Below are positions 18,103 through 27,276 of a DNA stretch of 64,000 nt, one piece after another. The position numbers were made by a program, and so were the translations under genes. Source of the stretch: Caballeronia sp. SEWSISQ10-4 2 (GTDB lineage: Bacteria; Pseudomonadota; Gammaproteobacteria; Burkholderiales; Burkholderiaceae); contig NZ_JALPRJ010000002.1 in assembly GCF_030464885.1 (NCBI RefSeq), positions 62,001-126,000 of the forward strand, in the 5' to 3' direction. The notes under the pieces are model-generated. The model was given only the letters and a program-made list of their open reading frames with translations. It searched no databases and was not told the DNA's origin. The number at the start of each line of letters is the position of its first letter. Position 1 is the first letter of the stretch.

Positions 18103-18113
18103 GTTCGTGCTCC

Positions 18114-18347
18114 TTAGACTTCGCCACGTGCGCGCAGATCTGCGAGCACGGAGTCGATGCCGTTCTTGTCAATCAGGCGCAGGCCGGCGTTCGAGAGACG
18201 CAGACGGACCCAACGGTTTTCGCTTTCAACGAAGAAGCGGCGATTTTGCAGATTGGGCAGGAAACGACGCTTGGTGCGGTTGTTCGCATGGGAAACGTTG
18301 TTGCCGCTCATCGGCCCCTTCCCGGTTACTTGGCATACACGTGCCAT
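18114..18347 (-). CDS. rpmB: 50S ribosomal protein L28
   Basis: A 77-residue L28 with the typical [20 protein letters not shown] start and the [14 protein letters not shown] core. AGGAG lies 8 bases before the ATG on the - strand. Transcription probably starts from the promoter at 18490-18519 and continues into rpmG. Confidence 0.97.
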   Translation of the reverse strand: MARVCQVTGKGPMSGNNVSHANNRTKRRFLPNLQNRRFFVESENRWVRLRLSNAGLRLIDKNGIDSVLADLRARGEV

Positions 18348-18681
18348 GAGAGCACTCCTAATACGCTTTAATTCTGAGTTCGAACGCTAGATGCATTTTG
18401 GACCGCTTCGGGCTACCGGAGAGGCTTGCCCGAAATGACCGACACGTTTGCTCGGCTCGGAACAGGTTGGTTGAAAGAAGCAAACCGAGATTCTACCCGC
18501 AAAAAACCAGCAAAATCAACTCTTTTTGGTACGGGACGAGGTATCCGGCCATCCCGCAGGGGACGAGTTTCATGAGGTTTTCTGCCTACGCAAGACCATC
18601 AGGCGCGGTTTTGCGGTCAATTGGCTATTAAACCCGCGAAAACCCGCGGAACCCGCGTTAATTTGGAAACCAGGCAGAAAG
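18348..18681. other. Noncoding stretch between rpmB and radC
   Basis: 334 bases without a gene. It holds the rpmB leader (about 135 bases) and the promoter at 18490-18519. Nothing else was recognised between 18520 and the radC stop. Confidence 0.6.
18490..18519 (-). promoter_or_regulatory. Sigma-70 type promoter of rpmB-rpmG
   Basis: On the - strand TTGATT (18514-18519) and TAGAAT (18490-18495) are separated by 18 bases, close to the consensus for housekeeping promoters. It would give a leader of about 135 bases before rpmB. Confidence 0.6.
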
Positions 18682-19458
18682 TTAAGCCAGCATCCATCCC
18701 TGTCGCGAAAAAGAAAATATCTCGTTCGATGCCACTACAAGATGATCGAGCAGCCGCACATCGATCAGCGCGAGCGAGTCTTGTAGTACGCGCGTCAGGC
18801 GGCGGTCGCTTGCGCTCGGCTCGACGCCGCCAGAAGGGTGATTATGCGCGACGATCAGGCTCGCCGCGTTCAATGTCAGCGCCCGTCGCACGATTTCCCG
18901 CGGATATACGGCAACGCGTGAAAGCGATCCCTTTGCCGATTCGTCGGCGGTAATCAGGCAATGCTTGATATCCAGGAACAGGGTGACGAACACTTCGTTA
19001 GGCCGCGTGCCGATCAGCCACTTCAAATAGTCTTCCACTGCTTGCGGGGCGTCGAGCAACGGCCGCTCGCGGGTTTTCTCCGCCAGCGAACGCTGGCACA
19101 GCTCCGAGACAGCCAGCAGCAGCGCCGCCTTGGCCGGGCCGATACCGCCGAACGTGCGTAATTCCGTCGCGGTCGTGCGGAGCACGCCGCGGATTGATTC
19201 GAATCGCACGAGCAGATCGCGCGCCGCGTCGACGGAGGTCATGCCCGGGCGGCCCCTATTCAGGAACAACGCGAGAAGCTCGGCATCCGATAGCGTCTGC
19301 GCGCCTAGTTATAACAGGCGCTCGCGCGGCCGGTCACGCTTTGGCCAGTCGAGAATGCGCGTGACGGCGGGCTCGACGCGTGGGCGAGGGTTCGTGGCGA
19401 GCAGGGCGTCGGCGGGATAGGGCGCATTGTTCTGCACCAGTTCGAGACGGGCGTTCAT
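18682..19458 (-). pseudogene. radC: radC-like gene (JAB/MPN domain) with an in-frame TAA at codon 50
   Basis: Starting at ATG 19458, the frame reads a normal RadC N-terminus ending RDRPRERLL, then a TAA stop (19309-19311), then continues in the same frame with [19 protein letters not shown] and the complete rest of the protein. The helix-hairpin-helix region ([15 protein letters not shown]) and the JAMM motif [14 protein letters not shown] are intact. Downstream translation could restart at ATG 19242 or TTG 19269, giving about 186-195 residues without the conserved N-terminus. The cellular role of RadC is unclear despite its DNA-repair name. The stop may be a real nonsense mutation or a base error; nothing else in the gene is decayed, which suggests a recent event. 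Confidence 0.8.
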
Positions 19459-19773
19459 GTCACGCTCCCGCCCGCGTGGAATTGCGGGAGCCGCGCCGGA
19501 GGCGGCAGCTCGCCGGCCTGTTCGCCGTTGCTCCCAAGGATTGCCGGGACGCAGGCCGGGCCATCGCACTGTGGCTTACAATGGAGGTTTCGCGCCTCCC
19601 CGAGCGAGCGTCCGGCGGTTTGCCTCGCGAGACCGTTGGCCCCAGCGGTGCGGTGCCGGGGTGCCCAGCAAGCTTTCGCCATGACTGCGTCCTGTCGGGA
19701 CGCCCGGCCTTTTATCGGACGGCAGGACCGGCTGAGAAGGTAATTAAGGCTTTTACTGCTACCACGATCAAAC
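19459..19773. other. Divergent intergenic region radC / fkpB
   Basis: About 315 bases without a supported gene. The radC frame stays open as far as 19569, but the family N-terminus starts at 19458. A TACAAT hexamer at 19577-19582 could be a -10 box toward fkpB, but no good -35 was found. Confidence 0.4.
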
Positions 19774-20229
19774 ATGAGCATCATTGATATCTCCGAGGTG
19801 AAACCCGGTTCGCATGTCACGCTTCATTACCGGCTTGCGCTCGAGGACGGGGCGGACATTGTCAGCACGTTCGCTGACAAACCCGCCACGCTGTTATTAG
19901 GCGCCGGTCATCTTGCGCCGCCGCTCGAAGACATTCTGCTGGGTCTGAAGGTGGGCCACCACTCGACCTTTCGGCTGATGCCCGGTCAGGCGTTTGGTCC
20001 GCGCAACCCGGAAATGCTGCAATGGGTGTCGCTGGCCACGTTGCGCGAGAACGCGATGATCGGCGAGAATTTTGCTCCCGGCGACCTCGTCGAATTCAAC
20101 GCACCGGGCGGTGGCCGTTACGCAGGCGTGCTCAAGGAGGTTGGCGAGACCTCCGCGCTGTTCGATTTCAACCATCCGCTTGCCGGTCAGGCGCTGGCGT
20201 TCGAAGTGAAAATCATCGGAATTCTGTAG
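19774..20229 (+). CDS. fkpB: FKBP-type peptidyl-prolyl isomerase (FkpB/SlpA type)
   Basis: A 151-residue cytoplasmic prolyl isomerase/chaperone of the SlyD/FkpB group. Its N-terminal half gives the FKBP core ([35 protein letters not shown]). The insert-in-flap domain lies around residues 70-130, and the C-terminus [17 protein letters not shown] is diagnostic. It is followed by ispH after two bases, the same pair order as in E. coli (fkpB-ispH). The upstream ribosome site is weak. Confidence 0.93.
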   Translation: MSIIDISEVKPGSHVTLHYRLALEDGADIVSTFADKPATLLLGAGHLAPPLEDILLGLKVGHHSTFRLMPGQAFGPRNPEMLQWVSLATLRENAMIGENFAPGDLVEFNAPGGGRYAGVLKEVGETSALFDFNHPLAGQALAFEVKIIGIL

Positions 20230-20231
20230 CC

Positions 20232-21191
20232 ATGAGCTCCACTGACACCCTTCTCGATGTCGAAATTCTTCTCGCCCAGCCGCGTGGTTTTTGCGCGGGC
20301 GTCGATCGTGCAATCGAAATAGTGGAGCGGGCAATCGCGCTGTTCGGCGCGCCCATCTACGTGCGCCACGAGATCGTGCACAACGCTTATGTGGTCGAGG
20401 ACTTGCGCAAGAAAGGCGCAGTGTTCATCGAAGATCTGGCGGACGCGCCGGAAGGCAGTACGCTGATTTTCAGTGCACACGGTGTGTCGAAGGCGGTGCG
20501 CTCGGAGGCGGAAACCCGCGGCTTGCGGGTGTTCGACGCCACCTGTCCGCTCGTGACCAAAGTGCACATGGAAGTGGCGAAGATGCGCCAGGACGGCTTC
20601 GATATCGTGATGATCGGGCACAAGGGCCATCCTGAAGTGGAAGGCACCATGGGGCAGAGCGGCGAAGGCATGCATCTGGTGGAGGATATCGAGGACGTGG
20701 AAGCGCTCGCGCTCACCGATCCCGATCGCATTGCGTACGTCACGCAAACCACGCTTTCAGTCGACGATGCGTCCGAGATCATCAACGCTCTGAAGTCCAA
20801 ATACCCGTCGGTGAAAGAGCCGAAGAAGCAGGATATCTGCTACGCCACGCAGAATCGCCAGGACGCGGTGAAGTTTCTCGCGCCCCAATGCGACGTCGTG
20901 ATCGTGGTGGGCAGCCCGAATAGCTCGAATTCAAGCCGACTGCGCGAAGTGGCCGAGAAGCGCGGCATCCCTGCCTATATGGTGGATTCGCCCACGCAGA
21001 TCGATCCGAAATGGGTGGAAGGGAAAAAGCGCATCGGTGTAACGGCGGGTGCGTCGGCGCCGGAAGTGCTGGCGCAGGCCGTGATCGCGCGGCTGCGGGA
21101 GCTGGGCGTGCGCAACGTGCGGCCGCTGGAAGGGATCGAGGAAAAGGTGTCGTTTCCGCTGCCGCGTGGTCTGACGCTGCCGGCAGAGTGA
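20232..21191 (+). CDS. ispH: 4-hydroxy-3-methylbut-2-enyl diphosphate reductase
   Basis: Iron-sulfur reductase of 319 residues that makes IPP and DMAPP in the last step of the MEP isoprenoid pathway. The three cluster cysteines are visible in [29 protein letters not shown] and [13 protein letters not shown] with its downstream partner region. The active-site [10 protein letters not shown] stretch appears as [15 protein letters not shown]. The start at 20232 gives the normal length, although the frame is open further upstream inside fkpB. Confidence 0.97.
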   Translation: MSSTDTLLDVEILLAQPRGFCAGVDRAIEIVERAIALFGAPIYVRHEIVHNAYVVEDLRKKGAVFIEDLADAPEGSTLIFSAHGVSKAVRSEAETRGLRVFDATCPLVTKVHMEVAKMRQDGFDIVMIGHKGHPEVEGTMGQSGEGMHLVEDIEDVEALALTDPDRIAYVTQTTLSVDDASEIINALKSKYPSVKEPKKQDICYATQNRQDAVKFLAPQCDVVIVVGSPNSSNSSRLREVAEKRGIPAYMVDSPTQIDPKWVEGKKRIGVTAGASAPEVLAQAVIARLRELGVRNVRPLEGIEEKVSFPLPRGLTLPAE

Positions 21192-21254
21192 TGCAATGAG
21201 TGATGCAATGTGCGGGAAGCGTCCTTCGCCGCAGAAATAGAACCTGACGCAGTA

Positions 21255-21300
21255 GAAATAAAGGTCGTTCCAACTCACGTTGGCGCGGCCTTTTATTTTG
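21255..21300 (+). terminator. Probable terminator after ispH
   Basis: AAATAAAGG...CCAAC at 21256-21274 pairs imperfectly with GTTGG...CCTTTTATTTT at 21279-21299, leaving a small internal bulge. The 3' arm is T-rich. Plausible bidirectional terminator. Confidence 0.6.
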
Positions 21301-21553
21301 TCGTGGTCGCGACCAGGCGAACAGGGCTCTACGCGAAGGTCCGGATTGACCCGTCGATTCTGCAATTGCACCATGAAGGTGCTTTTCTCGAAGCAAGCGC
21401 TGGAGCCGCTGCAACGCATCGGTGTTTACCCACGATGTCAACCGATGGTGCAACTTACGCATCGACGCGAGGCGCAACCGGGTTGCTCCAAGGCCTTCAC
21501 CAGAGGCCAAAGAGAGGGTTGCAATGGAGGAAAACCCCTGTCGCTGAACAATA

Positions 21554-21581
21554 TTGCACGTCTCAAAAACCGAGTTACAAT
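21554..21581 (+). promoter_or_regulatory. Putative sigma-70 promoter of the liv operon
   Basis: TTGCAC (21554-21559), a 16-base spacer, then TACAAT (21576-21581), about 64 bases before the binding-protein start. Good match, moderate confidence without transcript data. Confidence 0.5.
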
Positions 21582-21644
21582 GCGCGCGTTCCAAGCCGGA
21601 TGGGCTGGAAACATCAGCTTTTCGAGGCGCCGGAGACCTACTGA

Positions 21645-22916
21645 ATGCGAATGAAGTTTGCTTACGCCGTGACCATCGCGGCCGCGGTTGCGATGGCAAC
21701 GGCGTGCGGCAAAAAGAGTGAGAACGAGCCGGCCGCGGGGGCATCGGCGGTGCCGGAAGCATTGGCGAGTGGTGCGGGGAGTGCGGCGGCTGCGCCGGCA
21801 TCGGCGGCTTCAGTGGCCGCGGCATCTGCGCCGGCACCGGCCAGCAACGCGACGGTCGTCAAGATCGGCCACGTCGCGCCGCTCAGCGGACCGCTGGCTC
21901 ATCTCGGGCAGGACAATGAAAACGGCGCGCGGCTGGCCATCGAGGAGATCAGCGCGCAGGGGTTGACCATCGACGGTCACGCGATCCATCTCGAACTGGA
22001 CGCACAGGACGATGCCGCCGATCCCAAAAAGGGTATTGCAGTGGCGCAGCAACTGGTGGCGGATCACGTGGTGGCCGTCGTCGGGCATTTGAATTCGGAC
22101 GTATCGATACCGGCATCGAAGATCTACAGCGACGCGAACGTGGCGCAGATCTCGGGGGCGACGACCAGCCCGGCGTTTACCCAGCAAGGTTACAAAACGA
22201 CGTTCCGCGTGGTGCCGACGGACGCGCGCCAGGGGCCGGTGCTCGCGACCTATGCGCTCAAGACGCTGCGCGCGAAAAAGATCGTGGTCGTCGACGACGC
22301 CAGCCTCTACGGCCGGGGTCTCGCGAACGAGTTTGCGAAGGCGGTGGTAGCGGGCGGCGGCCGGATCGCGGGCCACGAAGTGACGAGCGAAAAGGCCAAG
22401 GACTTCAAGGCGATACTGAACAAGATCAAGCGCGTCCAGCCGGACGTGGTGATGTTCGGCGGCATGGACGTGACTGGCGGACCGTTTGCGAAGCAGGCAG
22501 CGGCGCTTGGCCTGAAGGCAAAGATTCTTGGCGGCGACGGCGTGTGTACCGCCGACCTGGCCACGCTCGCGGCCAACGCGGCGCCGAACGTAGTGTGCTC
22601 GGAACTGGGCGTGGACGCATCGAAGCTGGACAAGGGCGGGGATTTCGCGCAGCGCTACGAAGCTCGTTTCCATTTACCGGTCCAGAGCTATGCGCCGTTC
22701 ACCTATGACGCCGTGTACGTGATCGTTGACGCCATGAAGCGGGCGAATTCGATAGAAGCGCCCAAGGTGCTGGCCGCGATTTCGTCGACGGATTTCAACG
22801 GCCTGACGGGTCACATTGCATTCGATGACAAAGGTGATTTGAAAGGCGGCGGTGCGATCACGCTAATCGATTTCAAGGATAACAAGAAGAACGTCATTGA
22901 CGTCATTACGCCGTAA
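21645..22916 (+). CDS. Branched-chain amino acid type ABC transporter binding lipoprotein
   Basis: Periplasmic-binding-protein type I of the LivJ/LivK family, 423 residues. A short signal peptide ends at the lipobox ATAC, so the protein is probably anchored to a membrane. Residues 25-67 are an alanine/proline/serine-rich linker, and the ligand-binding domain starts at VVKIGHVAPLSGPLAHLGQD. Conserved stretches are DDAADPKKGIAVAQQLVAD, VVGHLNSDVSIPAS and the YAPFTYDAVYVIVDAM region. It heads the operon with two permeases and two ATPases. The long linker makes it bigger than E. coli LivK (about 370). The ligand may be leucine/isoleucine/valine or another amide or amino acid. Confidence 0.9.
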   Translation: MRMKFAYAVTIAAAVAMATACGKKSENEPAAGASAVPEALASGAGSAAAAPASAASVAAASAPAPASNATVVKIGHVAPLSGPLAHLGQDNENGARLAIEEISAQGLTIDGHAIHLELDAQDDAADPKKGIAVAQQLVADHVVAVVGHLNSDVSIPASKIYSDANVAQISGATTSPAFTQQGYKTTFRVVPTDARQGPVLATYALKTLRAKKIVVVDDASLYGRGLANEFAKAVVAGGGRIAGHEVTSEKAKDFKAILNKIKRVQPDVVMFGGMDVTGGPFAKQAAALGLKAKILGGDGVCTADLATLAANAAPNVVCSELGVDASKLDKGGDFAQRYEARFHLPVQSYAPFTYDAVYVIVDAMKRANSIEAPKVLAAISSTDFNGLTGHIAFDDKGDLKGGGAITLIDFKDNKKNVIDVITP

Positions 22917-23102
22917 ACCCTGTGCTGCAACGCCGCGCGGCGAATGCACACCGGGTTGCGCAACCCCTCGATACGTAGTCACTTTCGGACGTTTTAGAGT
23001 TTTTTTTCAAGTAGGCGCGGTGCGGTTGCGTTTTTTTCTTCCCTTCGGTTTATCGGCCAGCGATAAAGCGTAAATCTAGTCGCACGGGCTAAGGAGCCTT
23101 CA

Positions 23103-24053
23103 ATGGATATCTTCATCCAGCAGATTCTCAACGGGCTGGTGCTAGGCAGCGTCTACGCCATCATCGCGTTGGGTTACACGATGGTGTACGGGATTCTCGG
23201 CATCATCAACTTCGCTCATGGTGACGTGCTGATGGTCGGCGCAATGGTCGCGCTGTCCGCCATCGGTGTCATGAGCAATCACTTTCCGGGCATGCCCCAC
23301 GCGCTGATGCTGGTCATCGCGCTATTGGTCGCTGCAGTCGTTTGCTCGGTGGTCGGCTACACCATCGAACGCGTGGCTTACCGGCCTTTGCGCAAAGCAC
23401 CGCGCCTCGCGCCGCTGATCACGGCTATCGGCGTATCGATTCTTCTCCAGACGCTGGCCATGATGATCTGGGGCCGTAATCCGCTGGCCTTCCCGCAACT
23501 GCTTCCGACCGATCCGATCAACGTGATCACCGCGACCGCCGACCGTCCGGGCGCCGTCATCTCGATGACGGAAATCGTGATCATCGTGGTGGCGTTCATC
23601 GTGATGGGCGGTCTGCTGCTGCTTGTGCACAAGACGAAACTCGGCCGCGCGATGCGCGCCATCGCCGAGAATCCGGGCGTCGCGAGCCTGATGGGGGTGA
23701 ACCCGAACTTCGTGATCTCCGCGACCTTCATGATCGGCTCCGCGCTCGCCGCGCTCGCCGGCGTGATGATCGCCTCCGAATACGGCAACGCGCACTTCTA
23801 CATGGGTTTCATCCCCGGCTTGAAAGCGTTCACGGCCGCGGTGCTGGGGGGTATCGGCAACCTGGGCGGCGCGATGGTGGGCGGCGTGCTGCTCGGCCTG
23901 ATCGAACAGCTTGGGGCCGGGTATATCGGCAATCTGACAGGCGGTGTGTTCGGCAGTAACTACCAGGACGTGTTCGCGTTCATCGTGCTGATCGTCGTAC
24001 TGGTGTTCCGTCCGTCCGGCCTGCTCGGCGAACGTGTCGCAGATCGCGCTTAA
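23103..24053 (+). CDS. livH: Branched-chain amino acid ABC transporter permease LivH
   Basis: Inner-membrane permease of 316 residues with about eight hydrophobic segments. It opens with the LivH hallmark QQILNGLVLGSVYAIIALGY and TMVYGILGIINFAHGDV. The AIAENPGVASLMGVNPN loop is the ATPase-coupling region, and GGIGNLGGAMVGGVLLG is the conserved glycine-rich end. It lies 186 bases after the binding-protein gene and close to livM. AAGGAG precedes the ATG. Confidence 0.95.
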   Translation: MDIFIQQILNGLVLGSVYAIIALGYTMVYGILGIINFAHGDVLMVGAMVALSAIGVMSNHFPGMPHALMLVIALLVAAVVCSVVGYTIERVAYRPLRKAPRLAPLITAIGVSILLQTLAMMIWGRNPLAFPQLLPTDPINVITATADRPGAVISMTEIVIIVVAFIVMGGLLLLVHKTKLGRAMRAIAENPGVASLMGVNPNFVISATFMIGSALAALAGVMIASEYGNAHFYMGFIPGLKAFTAAVLGGIGNLGGAMVGGVLLGLIEQLGAGYIGNLTGGVFGSNYQDVFAFIVLIVVLVFRPSGLLGERVADRA

Positions 24054-24069
24054 AAAGGGGAGACCAAGC

Positions 24070-25239
24070 ATGACTTCAATTCAACCGATCGAGCCGTCGA
24101 CCACGCTCATCCCTGAAAAAAAGACCGCGAAAAACTACGCCGTCACGGTGCTGGTTGCCGCGCTCGTGGTTCTCGCGCCAATGCTGATTGGCGCGGCCGG
24201 TGGCAATTACTGGGTCCGCGTACTCGACTTCGCCATGCTGTACGTGATGTTGGCACTCGGCCTGAACGTGGTGGTGGGTTTCGCCGGGCTGCTGGACTTG
24301 GGCTACATCGCGTTCTACGCAGTGGGCGCTTACGTGGCTGCGTTGCTGTCTTCGCCGCAACTGACCACGCAGTTTGCGTGGATCGCGCAGCTGTTCCCCA
24401 ACGGCCTGCATACCCCGATCTGGGTCATCGTGCCCTGCGCGATGGCGCTGGCGGCCACGTTCGGCGTGCTGCTCGGTGCGCCGACGCTGCGTCTGCGCGG
24501 CGATTACCTCGCTATCGTGACCCTGGGCTTCGGGGAAATCGTCCGGATCTTCATGAATAACCTGGATCGTCCGGTCAATATCACCAACGGACCGAAGGGG
24601 ATTACCGGTATTGATCCGGTGAATGTGGGCGGCTTCAGTCTCGCGCAGACGCACGAATTCCTCGGTTTCAAGTTTCCGACCGTGTACCTGTATTACTACC
24701 TGTTCGTGCTGTGTTCGTTGTTCGTGATCTTCGTCTGCGTACGCTTGCAGCATTCGCGTATTGGCCGTGCGTGGGCCGCGATCCGCGAAGACGAAATCGC
24801 CGCGAAGGCGATGGGTATCAACACTCGCAACGTGAAGCTGCTGGCCTTCGCAATGGGCGCGTCGTTCGGCGGTTTGTCGGGCGCGATGTTCGGTGCGTTC
24901 CAGGGGTTTGTATCGCCGGAATCGTTCACGTTCTGGGAATCGGTCGTGGTGCTGGCGTGCGTGGTGCTCGGCGGCATGGGCCACATTCCAGGCGTGATTC
25001 TCGGCGCGGTATTGCTCGCCGTGTTCCCCGAGTTCCTGCGCTCGACCATGGGCCCGTTGCAGAACTTCATCTTCGGTCATGAGATCGTCGATACGGAAGT
25101 CATTCGCCAGTTGCTCTACGGCCTCGCGATGGTGCTGATCATGCTGTATCGCTCGGAAGGCCTGTGGCCGTCACCGAAACACGAAGACAAGATCGCAAAA
25201 ATTGCGAAACGCGCTGGCAAGAAGCCGGTGCGCGCCTGA
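24070..25239 (+). CDS. livM: Branched-chain amino acid ABC transporter permease LivM
   Basis: Second permease, 389 residues. After a hydrophilic N-terminal 30 residues come about nine membrane segments. Family marks are LNVVVGFAGLLDLGYIAFYA, RLRGDYLAIVTLGFGEIVR, the GRAWAAIREDEIAAKAMGIN coupling loop and GGMGHIPGVILGA. The ATG at 24070 follows GGGGAG; the open frame upstream overlaps livH and is not used. It forms the channel with LivH. Confidence 0.95.
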   Translation: MTSIQPIEPSTTLIPEKKTAKNYAVTVLVAALVVLAPMLIGAAGGNYWVRVLDFAMLYVMLALGLNVVVGFAGLLDLGYIAFYAVGAYVAALLSSPQLTTQFAWIAQLFPNGLHTPIWVIVPCAMALAATFGVLLGAPTLRLRGDYLAIVTLGFGEIVRIFMNNLDRPVNITNGPKGITGIDPVNVGGFSLAQTHEFLGFKFPTVYLYYYLFVLCSLFVIFVCVRLQHSRIGRAWAAIREDEIAAKAMGINTRNVKLLAFAMGASFGGLSGAMFGAFQGFVSPESFTFWESVVVLACVVLGGMGHIPGVILGAVLLAVFPEFLRSTMGPLQNFIFGHEIVDTEVIRQLLYGLAMVLIMLYRSEGLWPSPKHEDKIAKIAKRAGKKPVRA

Positions 25240-25261
25240 TCGCCACAGCGGAGAAAACACA

Positions 25262-26038
25262 ATGAGCGATAAACCCATTCGACTGTCCGTGAAGGGCGTG
25301 AACAAGCGCTTCGGCGGCTTGCAGGCACTGGCCGAAGTCGGCCTTCAAATCAAGGAAGGCGAAATTTATGGCCTGATCGGCCCGAACGGGGCGGGCAAGA
25401 CCACGTTCTTCAACGTGATCACAGGCCTGTACACCCCGGATTCGGGCGAGTTCATACTCGACGGCACGCCTTACACGCCGACCGCCGTGCACCAGGTGGC
25501 GAAGGCGGGCATTGCGCGCACCTTCCAGAACATTCGCCTGTTCGGCGGCATGACGGCGCTGGAGAACGTGATGGTCGGACGCCACGTGCGCACGAAACAC
25601 GGCTTGGTCGGCGCGGTGCTGCAGACGCCGTCGGAGCGTCGGGAAGAGAAGGGCATCAAGGAGCGCGCGCTGGAGTTGCTCGAGTATGTGGGCGTGCTGC
25701 AATACGCGGACTACACATCGCGCAATCTGTCGTACGGACACCAGCGCCGTCTGGAAATCGCGCGGGCGCTCGCCACCGATCCGAAGCTGCTCGCACTCGA
25801 TGAACCCGCCGCCGGCATGAACGCGACGGAAAAGGTCGAGCTCACGCGTCTGCTCGACAAGATTCGCAGCGACGGCCGCACCATCTTGTTGATCGAACAC
25901 GATGTGAAACTGGTGATGGGATTGTGCAACCGGATGACGGTGCTCGATTACGGCAAGGTGATCGCCGAGGGTCTGCCGCAGGACGTGCAGAAAGATCCGA
26001 AGGTGATCGAGGCTTATCTCGGGGCAGGGGTTCACTGA
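25262..26038 (+). CDS. livG: Branched-chain amino acid ABC transporter ATPase LivG
   Basis: ABC ATPase of 258 residues: Walker A GPNGAGKTTFFN, Q-loop ARTFQNIRLF, the LivG-type signature LSYGHQRRLEIARAL, Walker B LLALDEPAAGMN and H-loop LLIEHDVKLVMG. The ATG at 25262 follows GGAG. The stop overlaps the livF start (ATGA). Confidence 0.95.
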   Translation: MSDKPIRLSVKGVNKRFGGLQALAEVGLQIKEGEIYGLIGPNGAGKTTFFNVITGLYTPDSGEFILDGTPYTPTAVHQVAKAGIARTFQNIRLFGGMTALENVMVGRHVRTKHGLVGAVLQTPSERREEKGIKERALELLEYVGVLQYADYTSRNLSYGHQRRLEIARALATDPKLLALDEPAAGMNATEKVELTRLLDKIRSDGRTILLIEHDVKLVMGLCNRMTVLDYGKVIAEGLPQDVQKDPKVIEAYLGAGVH

Positions 26039-26775
26039 TGGCTACGACCAATGGCGCGAACGGCGCAGCAATGTTGAAGATCAAGGGGCTGCAGGTCAGC
26101 TATGGCGGCATTCACGCCGTCAAGGGCGTGGATCTGGAAGTCGGCAAGGGCGAACTCGTGACGCTGATCGGCGCGAACGGCGCAGGCAAGACGACCACGA
26201 TGAAAGCCATCACGGGCCTGAAGGCGTATTCGGCTGGCGATATTGAGTACATGGGCCAGTCGATCAAGGGTGTGCCGTCGCATGAATTGCTCAAGCGCGG
26301 CCTCGCGATGGTGCCGGAAGGGCGGGGCATCTTCGCGCGCATGTCGATTCTTGAAAACATGCAGATGGGCGCGTATTTGCGTAGTGACAACGACGAGATC
26401 CAGAAAGACACCGACCGCATGTTCGGCTTCTTTCCGCGGCTGAAGGAGCGGGCGTCGCAGTATGCGGGCACGCTGTCGGGCGGCGAACAGCAGATGCTGG
26501 CGATGGCGCGGGCTTTGTTGTCGCGCCCGAAGCTGTTGCTCCTCGACGAACCATCGATGGGTCTCTCGCCGATCATGGTCGAGAAGATCTTCGAGGTGGT
26601 GCGTGAGATCTCGGGCGAAGGTTTGACGGTGTTGCTGGTGGAGCAGAACGCGCGGCTGGCGTTGCAGGCAGCGAATCGCGGATACGTGATGGATTCGGGT
26701 CTGGTCACCATGTCGGGTGATGCCAAGACCATGCTCGACGACCCGAAGGTTCGGGCGGCTTACTTGGGTGAATGA
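26038..26775 (+). CDS. livF: Branched-chain amino acid ABC transporter ATPase LivF
   Basis: Partner ATPase of 245 residues with Walker A GANGAGKTTTMK, PEGRGIFARMSILENM, signature LSGGEQQMLAMARALL, Walker B LLLLDEPSMGLSP and the LLVEQNARLAL segment diagnostic for LivF. Its start overlaps livG by four bases. Last gene of the operon before a strong bidirectional terminator. Confidence 0.95.
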   Translation: MATTNGANGAAMLKIKGLQVSYGGIHAVKGVDLEVGKGELVTLIGANGAGKTTTMKAITGLKAYSAGDIEYMGQSIKGVPSHELLKRGLAMVPEGRGIFARMSILENMQMGAYLRSDNDEIQKDTDRMFGFFPRLKERASQYAGTLSGGEQQMLAMARALLSRPKLLLLDEPSMGLSPIMVEKIFEVVREISGEGLTVLLVEQNARLALQAANRGYVMDSGLVTMSGDAKTMLDDPKVRAAYLGE

Positions 26776-26804
26776 GTGGGCGAGTGACGCAGCGCCGATG
26801 AATG

Positions 26805-26842
26805 AAAAAGCCGCATGCCTTTGAGGGGCATGCGGCTTTTTT
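26805..26842. terminator. Bidirectional terminator between livF and the GNAT gene
   Basis: AGCCGCATGCC (26809-26819) and GGCATGCGGCT (26827-26837) form an 11-pair stem flanked by A5 on the left and T6 on the right. It serves livF (+) and the convergent acetyltransferase gene (-). Confidence 0.92.
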
Positions 26843-26853
26843 AATGCCGCTGT

Positions 26854-27276
26854 TTAAAGCCGTTTGCCGAAGCTGACGACTTCATCCATCTGGTATCCGA
26901 GCTTCGCGTAAAACCCCTGCGCCTCGGGCTTGTTCGCCATGATTTGCAGATTGAGCTTCGGACATCCGATGGAGGCAAGCGCGCGTTCCGCATGTTCGAC
27001 CAGCGCGCGGCCATAACCCTTCCCGCGCTGATCTTCAGCCACCGCAAGCGAATACAGCCATCCGCGATGCCCGTCGTAACCCGCCATCACGGTGCCGATC
27101 AGACGCTCGTTCAACAAGCCGACGAAGAACAACTCAGGCTGCATCGCGAGCTTGTTTCGAATCGATAACCGCGGATCGCGTTGTGGTTTGCCAGGCGTGG
27201 CGTATTCGGGAAACGCTTGCACCCAGAGCGCGAGCACCGCCTGGGTGTCGCGCTCATCGAAGACCCGGATGATCAC
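26854..27276 (-). CDS. GNAT-family acetyltransferase (YpeA type)
   Basis: A 140-residue single-domain GNAT N-acetyltransferase close to the YpeA group. The acetyl-CoA pyrophosphate loop is AVAEDQRGKGYGRALVEHAE, preceded by the GWLYSLAV strand. The C-terminal AQGFYAKLGYQ is the usual motif B region. Its ATG overlaps the stop of the upstream transaminase gene, so the two are coupled. The substrate is unknown. Confidence 0.85.
   Translation of the reverse strand: MIIRVFDERDTQAVLALWVQAFPEYATPGKPQRDPRLSIRNKLAMQPELFFVGLLNERLIGTVMAGYDGHRGWLYSLAVAEDQRGKGYGRALVEHAERALASIGCPKLNLQIMANKPEAQGFYAKLGYQMDEVVSFGKRL

Larger units (their letters stand above)
21192..21644. other. Intergenic region ispH to livK
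   Basis: 453 bases. It contains a probable terminator (21255-21300) and a putative promoter (21554-21581). The stretch 21301-21550 shows no supported gene; reading frames there lack recognisable similarity and ribosome sites. Confidence 0.5.

Noticed and set aside
21301..21644. Short frames between ispH and the liv operon
   Set aside because: Low-complexity, no ribosome sites, and a promoter lies within the region.
22953..22966. Palindrome GGGTTGCGCAACCC between livK and livH
   Set aside because: No T run and no known regulator match; possibly an intercistronic structure but too short to claim.
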